Origin: Isoetes taiwanensis
Lineage: Eukaryota; Streptophyta; Lycopodiopsida; Isoetales; Isoetaceae
Assembly (NCBI GenBank): GCA_021234155.1
Contig: JAJEKV010000092.1
Coordinates: 1,748,561 to 1,812,560, forward strand
Direction: 5' to 3'
DNA: 64,000 nucleotides
Part shown: positions 58,310 through 64,000 of the stretch, in pieces
Numbering within the stretch: position 1 is the first letter of the stretch
Layout of the letters: every line of letters starts with the position of its first letter
The notes under the pieces: generated by a model
The model's database searches: none
What the model saw: only the letters and a program-made list of their open reading frames with translations
What the model was told of the DNA's origin: nothing
Program-made: the position numbers and the translations under genes

Positions 58310-59030
58310 ATCTAATTGATTCTTTCAACTTTGTACAGATCATCTAGAAGGGAAGTATATACAGAAGTTGTTGCGACACCACTTATCTTCCAATCCCATA
58401 ATGAGCTTATATGCCTCGATAGGATGAGTGCCTTCATCAGGCTGGCAGCCATCAAGCATCATTCTCTGGTGGATGAACACAACTTGATCATGGCAATTTT
58501 TCCTTGCTCAAAAGATCGAGGGCATTACCACTATAGATGGTATGCTTAATGAAAAAATTGCAGTGCCAAATTGGGTTCTTTCAAATGTCTAAGAATCTGA
58601 CAAACAAAATGGCAGAATAATTATTAAAGCAATGGCATCCAGTATTTTGAATTGGTTCAAATGCTTCTTCAGCCTTCTTGATCAAGTGGAATTTCTGGTA
58701 AATAGTGATATAGAAAAGGGTACCTTGCAAAGGTACAAAATGTCTTCAACAAGCTGCCATTTCAAGTTGTTGTCCTAGACTACCGACCATTAGTTAAATG
58801 TATAACTTTATTTCTGTAAACTTATTTGCAAATTGAATGTAGAAAAAATCATGGATTTTTGGGTCTGTATTTTGGTAGACCATTGCTTATTTTTTACTTA
58901 GTAGACCATTGCTTATTTTTTACTTATTTGTTATTTATATTGACTTGTCATTGAGTTTAAACTGTTGAGTTTTAATGTCTTTATAGATTGTTGAGTCTTA
59001 ATATTGTTCTTGTTGTTATTGTATCTGCAG
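58310..59030. other. No gene recognised
   Basis: A frame at 58316-58549 has no recognised family. AGTAGACCATTGCTTATTTT is tandemly duplicated at about 58873-58923. Confidence 0.4.
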
Positions 59031-59290
59031 TTCAACATGGCTAACGGCAAGGAAAATGAAAAGGGAAAGGAGAAAGGTGTTTCAGCTAAGATGCTATCAA
59101 AGACTTGTCAATGTTAACAGAGGAACAAAAGGATGCAGTGGCACATGAACTATTAAATGGAGGCGCATTGTCATCAAAGAAATCCAAGAGAAGGTCTTCC
59201 ATTGGTAGCCGCACTTCCAAGACAATGAATCAATGGCATCGGGAAATTCTCGTGCTATGAGCTTTAGGAAGTTGGGCGACATTGAGGTAT
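59031..59290 (+). pseudogene. Coding-like exon with frameshift, unknown
   Basis: After ATCTGCAG (splice-acceptor-like) an ATG starts MANGKENEKGKEKGVSAKML. A frameshift near 59098 leads to LSMLTEEQKDAVAHELLNGG and ALSSKKSKRRSSIGSRTSK, then SRAMSFRKLGDIE before a GTATAAC donor-like site. The charged, Ser-rich composition looks like genuine former coding sequence with possible phosphorylation sites. Family not recognised. Confidence 0.35.
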
Positions 59291-59681
59291 AACTTTGTGC
59301 ATATTTATTTTGAGTGTTGTCTTATCTTGTTGATGAGTATAAAGTGTTATCTAAATTATATTAGAGGTGTGTGTTTCTACGGGTGGAAAGATTCATCCTA
59401 ATACGCACAGAAAAGAGTTAGTTCAATGATGGATCACTGCCACGAGATACATCTAAACTGGTGACAAGTTAAGTTGCGCCATAAACAAGAAGTGATCAAT
59501 CACTTGAAGGATCAATTCGGTGCTGGTTTTAATGAGAAGGACGTGTTGAAACAACTTGTTCATCGATGGAATCATCACATGTTAGATCTAGATCCTATCC
59601 AAATCCTTTTTATTTTATTTTCTTCATATATTGGTATAGGGATTACCAATATATTTGTTATTCATTTGAAATCAAGTTAGT
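59291..59681. other. No gene recognised
   Basis: No supported feature; the frame at 59474-59680 is unsupported. Confidence 0.4.
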
Positions 59682-59710
59682 ACTAGTTATGGTGCCCGGC
59701 GTTGCCGGGC
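59682..59710 (-). mobile_element. Helitron-like 3' terminus
   Basis: On the minus strand: a perfect 7-bp stem GCCCGGC-AAC-GCCGGGC (59710-59694), seven bases, then CTAGT ending at 59682. A GC-rich hairpin shortly before CTRR(T) is the signature of a Helitron 3' end. The body would extend to higher coordinates; the 5' TC end and any Rep/helicase gene were not found. Confidence 0.5.
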
Positions 59711-61636
59711 TTTAGTACAATTTGAAAGGGTAGTGTTTGATTGTTTGCTAGAATAAAGAATGTGGTGATGTTTGCATTTGACATGAACTTGAAAAGGAAG
59801 GTGTGGATATAAGTGTGGATGTGGGTGTGACGGGCATTTGCTTGTGTTGATTTGTTATGTAATAGAAATGCCAAAGAAGATGCCTCTAGCTACATGGTGA
59901 AATGCATCATGATATGAAGTAGATAGATGTGTGACAAAGACACTTCTAGCATTATCCATCCTTTGATTGAGGCATGTTCCATTCATTGTGAATTGGAAAG
60001 ATCAATGGTGAGCACTATTAGATGTGGGCAATATGCTTTGGTTGGTCATATTCATACATATTGGCCAATCCATATATATGTAGTAATGGTGGAGATGCAC
60101 ATCCATGTTTATGCCGTTTATTTTTCTCTCATATTTTATAGGTCAAAATGTCTTCAAAACCTATTCACATTTTTAGTTTAGAATATTTTCATATTTTATA
60201 GGTCAAAATGTCTTCGAAACCTATTCACATTTTTAGTTTAGAAAATGTCTTCTAAACCTATGTAAGTAGATGAGCGTAATATTAAGTGCACATACACATT
60301 CAAAAGTTGTGAAGGTGGACAATGTCAAAAAGTTGTAACATCGATACTGAATGAAAAATCCTGAATAATGTACAGTACACATGAAGAGAAGTTCAACATC
60401 TAAATCTTTCTCCTCGTAATGCGTTTACACACTTGTTTTTTGCCAAACCTGATTTTTGCCATGCTCAGCACCTGAAGTAGCTCTTGTGATCTTAACTGAA
60501 TATGGAACAGATTTTGAAATTGGAAATAATACAATGCAATGAGTGAGGCATTGTACTTGCTTGACAATGTATGGGCTCAACCAGAATATGGGTCACACGT
60601 ATTTTTTGCAATGGTCCCAGTAGATAGATATATCTTCGAACTGCTTACCTTGTTTCTACATGATTTTAGCAAGCCAATCATGCAACACATAAGAAAGGCA
60701 ACTTTCAAAGCAAAGGTGCAAGCAAATAACTGCAAATTGACTATACATAGATCTCAACTAAATAGGAAACACATGTGGAAATTGGAAATTGTACAATGCA
60801 ATGAGTGAGGCATTCTGAAGCAGAATATGGGCCACACTTATTTTTTGCCATACTTGATTTTTGCCATGCTCAACACGTAAAGCACCTTGTTTGTACATGA
60901 TTTTATCAGACGCAAGCATGTAAAACATAAGAAAAGCAACTTTTAGAGCAAAGGTGGAAGCAACTATAGTACTTGTAAAAAGATCATTGGACATGCAAGA
61001 AGATGCAAGTTAACACGTTTGAAAGCAAACAGTGTAGACATGGGAGTCAAAAACTGAGAAGCAACAGAAGCCAAAAAGAGAAAAATATGGACATCTTCTT
61101 CACGTGGTTACACCAGAAAAAATTGATAAAGGTATCATAAAATGATCTTCATGCACAACAGCAGTAACCCAGAAGTAGCCCATCTTTAAATGCACTAAAT
61201 AGGCAGCCAGAAAGACTTACAGGCATTGGTTAAGAATGTAGGCAATTAGAAACAATTGGCCAACCAAGGGCACAAAAGGATAGCATGTGCACATACAAAC
61301 AATTGATGGGCAGTTTACCAATAGTAGTTTCCTGTGGCAGAGGCCACATTAGATCCATAATTCTTGCCATTACTGCATTGCATGAAACAGGCAGAGAGCA
61401 TGATACAGGCAGAGAGCATGAAACAACTTCGGAATATAGTTTTGACTGTAATAAAATACATGGAAGGAATGACTATCCCCGACATCTTGATTGCGCTGTA
61501 GACTCTCAGTCTGTTCTCTTGGTGTTTTTCAAACGGTTCCCTCTATACAACTCTTAGTTTCTCCTTTACAACTGCTACCAAAGCTATGTGAAGGGCCACT
61601 CCTATATGCATATATTCCCTTTGTCTCTCTACAGCT
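59711..61636. other. Non-coding with local duplications
   Basis: No supported gene. A block containing CATATTTTATAGGTCAAAAT and CCTATTCACATTTTTAGTTT is tandemly duplicated at about 60130-60245. A larger diverged duplication with AATGCAATGAGTGAGGCATT and CAGAATATGGG links 60430-60720 with 60785-60985. The right end may hold the 3' UTR of the minus-strand TFIIIA gene. Confidence 0.5.
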
Positions 61637-62277
61637 TCAATTTACTGATTCAACATGCTTCCGCCTCCTTGACCTTCGTATAAAAATATCATGAATGCCG
61701 TTTAGGTTAATGCCTTTCTGTGACAGAGTGTGTTCCAGCATACTCTCATGTTTCTCGTCCTCAAAAAAACTACCCTGTTTTTATAATAATCAGATTAAAC
61801 AGATAAGTTTTCGAACTTTGCAAAAAGTAGGAATTTACTTACAGGAACGTGAGCAACTTTTTCATGATTCTCTTTGACATGTCTGTATGCAAAGCAATTA
61901 GCACATATTTCGCATGTGTAAGGTTTTGACTCTAAGTGAACCACCTTGATGGGTTTCTTTAAATTAGACTTCTGAGGAAAAAGAAACTCCACCATCAACG
62001 TAAAGCAAAACACAAAAGTAAAAAGAAAAAGAGATTTTAATTACCTTAATATAAGAATAGAGACAGCCTGGATAAGAACAGCAGATTCTTTTCTTTGAAC
62101 CAACAGGTGTATGTGTCTCAAAATGCCGTTTGCCTTGCTTCTTTAAAAAGGCTACACCACAGCTTTCACAATGTGCATACTTGTGAGAAACCCTCACATG
62201 ATCTTGTAGGTCAGCAGAGCTATTAAAGGTCTGGGAAGACCCATCAACTGTACACATACTAACTTGATATTTACACT
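61637..62277 (-). CDS. TFIIIA: Transcription factor IIIA, 3' exons (partial)
   Basis: C2H2 zinc-finger protein that binds the internal promoter of 5S rRNA genes and 5S RNA. Three exons on the minus strand, joined by GT-AG introns in phase 0: 62277-62045, 61971-61843, 61774-61637. Exon 1 has the end of a finger (NSSADLQDHVRVSH) and a short finger CESCGVAFLKKQGKRHFETH, then CSYPGCLYSYIK. Exon 2 completes that finger and adds YTCEICANCFAYRHVKENHE. Exon 3 encodes a short C-terminus with basic FIRRSRRRKH and a stop. Order, spacing and the FAYRHVKENHE block match plant TFIIIA. In exon 1 one finger reads CTVDGSSQTF with Ser at the second Cys position. N-terminal fingers should lie upstream but were not resolved. 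Confidence 0.65.
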
Positions 62278-64000
62278 CTGAAACATAAAGTAAAAGGAAG
62301 TTAATTAGCTGTCATGCCTCACAAAACGCCACAACATTTCAAAAGTAACACCTATCATCAACATCTTCTGCACATACTAACAAAGCCACTTTTATGAAGC
62401 CTCATTCAGGACAAATGAAAATCGGAATCTGCAAATAAAGCAACTCAGAACTTGGAATTGCAGAACTTGGATGTCTGTTCATGAAGAAAAATAGAACATT
62501 GGCAAGCAAATCGACCGCAGCTAAAGCTTTCACATTCTACTTGTTTGTGATAGGAAGACAACATGCTTGCATAAGCTTAACGTCATAGGATCGCCAGAGA
62601 CATGCCATTGGCATGATGAATGGACAATGGAGTAAATACCTTGTTTATGGTCGTTTTTGTGGATTGGTACAGATAGGTGGAATAGCAGACTGGCCTCTTT
62701 AATATTCAGAGATCGATTTCGAGCAATGTTTTGGTGATGTATAGGATGTATGTGTATGTGATCGCTGCGAATTTGAGGAGAATGGTTGACAATTATTACC
62801 TGTGAAGTTCTGCAAGTCAATGATACATCTTGAAATGCGATAGCTCCTTTAAATTAGTAAGGAAGACAAACAAATGATAAACAAATGATGGGACCTATCA
62901 TCATTGTACATGACTGTGAGCATGCATTCAGTCCAATCCAGGTATTCTACAAAACTGACCATCAGACTTAGTAGTATCTTTCGTGCAAAAACACCTACTC
63001 CAAGTATCTAAGCAGACCAGCTTTGAATTGTCTAAAATTTTCCACTAAATTGCAAGCTTTTGCTATGGCCAAAATATAGCTGAAATCTGTTGCAAAGATA
63101 TGAAGTGATGGTGATATGGAAATGCAAATTGGCCTATAAGTACCTTTCAATAAACGTACCTTTCAGCAAAGCAGGGTCTTCTTTATGGGATAAAGCCAAC
63201 AATTACCCACACAAAGCTCCAGACTTTATGTACCAAAAAATACCAGCTTGTATAGTAGATGTTTCCTACTGAGGAACATGATTAAAACAAATCGTATGAT
63301 TTATAGGAAATCAAAAGCTTAAAGTTTCACCTGCCCAAATGCTTCAGAGCTTGTGATGTTTTTGGTAGCTAGCATCAGAAATGACCCAAGAAACAGACGA
63401 CATGCCTCCATTAGAACTCAATTCTTTCCATAGTTGCTGCTGAATAGGACATGTTTGCATGTTGCAAGCTCAATGGGGCATGCATGCTCGTTCGCTCTTT
63501 GAAAATTCATATGATCTATGGAAGATCAAAAGCTTAATAATTCACCTGCCTCAAATGCTTAGGAACCTGAGATGCTTTTTCTAGCTAGCATGACCTGCAA
63601 AGTCACTATGTCACTGGAGCAAGCTAGGCCAAACATAAACATAACTGTATGAAAGGCGTAAGATATTGATGTGCATTAGAAATGATCAGATACAATGAGT
63701 TGCCTGGATATCTTTCAGATGTAACCAGCAAGGTCAGAACAGAAAGTACCGTGATATAATGCAGAAACGTACCATGATATAATGCAGAAGACTGAACATA
63801 CTGTGTGTGCTGATGCTTAGCTAATGAAACAGAGATGTATCAGAAATTAAGAAGGTATAAACCACAGATGGCCATACAATTGCGCTTGCAAAAGAATATC
63901 GAGACATGAAAGCATATTCACCTTCACAGTGAACATTGGTGCTGGAGAAAACCAAGAATGATGTAGGAAAAAGCAACAATAATTTCTAGGAACATGATTA
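62278..64000 (-). other. Upstream part of the TFIIIA locus, exons unresolved
   Basis: Minus-strand coding-like traces exist: RSDHIHIHPIHHQ and LLFHLSVPIHKNDH near 62770-62640, bounded by splice-like signals, resemble degenerate finger sequence. A segment of about 100 bp containing GCATTTGAGGCAGGTGAA, AAGCTTTTGAT and a GCTAGCTA block is duplicated at about 63290-63395 and 63505-63600. A 24-bp unit with CGTACCATGATATAATGCAG is tandemly repeated at about 63745-63790. None of these is a confident exon. Confidence 0.35.

Noticed and set aside
62530-62820. TFIIIA upstream exon with finger-like RSDHIHIHPIHHQ and LLFHLSVPIHKNDH
   Set aside because: Resembles degenerate finger sequence but lacks zinc-binding Cys pairs and has ambiguous splice edges, so it was not called as an exon.

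Overview
This is nuclear DNA of a land plant from a large, repeat-rich genome. The plant-type evidence is a BAHD acyltransferase gene, a calcium-dependent protein kinase (CDPK) fragment, the 3' exons of a plant-type TFIIIA gene, telobox promoter motifs, a chromodomain Ty3/gypsy element, and GT-AG introns of about 90-130 bp. The taxon cannot be fixed from sequence alone; a fern, lycophyte or other large-genome plant fits. No rRNA, tRNA, CRISPR or prokaryotic features were seen. Most of the window is transposable elements of different ages.

Layout. 0.6-1.1 kb: CDPK pseudogene lacking the first EF-hand exon. 2.6-3.15 kb: about 205-bp tandem repeats, each with a nested dyad. 3.27-4.17 kb (minus): a histone H3-like pseudogene that starts with the canonical residues MARTKQTAR, has a long charged insertion, and has its own TATA box and telobox. 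4.46-6.11 kb: fragments of an LTR related to the intact element at 44-56 kb. 7.7-8.3 kb and 13.2-14.1 kb: LINE fragments. 8.9-11.2 kb: possible exons of an unidentified gene. 15.5-20.1 kb: decayed LINE with a (TCCC)n tail. 21.1-22.3 kb: Mutator-like element with about 94-bp terminal inverted repeats, 9-bp target duplication and a MURA zinc-knuckle remnant. 24.9-27.0 kb (minus): possible multi-exon gene. 23.8-24.3 and 27.8-28.6 kb: C-rich degenerate tandem repeats. 29.3-34.3 kb: PIF/Harbinger element with an intact DDE transposase, a broken Myb/SANT-like gene and an extra Ser-rich ORF, bordered by CT microsatellites. 36.05-37.77 kb: intact three-exon BAHD gene, the clearest host gene. 38.6-39.3 kb (minus): LINE zinc-binding remnant. 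39.6 kb: perfect 24-bp nested palindrome. 40.2-44.36 kb: nearly intact LINE with a (TTTA)n tail. 44.37-56.09 kb: full-length 11.7-kb chromovirus, with LTRs, ACCTC target duplication, tRNA-iMet primer site and polypurine tract. 57.76-58.31 kb: 550-bp foldback element. 59.7 kb: Helitron-like terminus. 61.6-62.3 kb (minus): TFIIIA 3' exons.

Most interesting: the chromovirus carries about 3.7 kb of cargo between its primer-binding site and gag. That cargo includes an uninterrupted 121-codon histone H3-like frame, although the flanking cargo, gag and pol frames are all broken. Its integrase ends in a chromodomain, a family that often reads methylated H3. A second H3-like gene lies near a related LTR remnant. 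Both loci join a charged linker to an H3 histone fold. Together they suggest an H3-variant lineage that travels with, or was captured by, this retrotransposon family.
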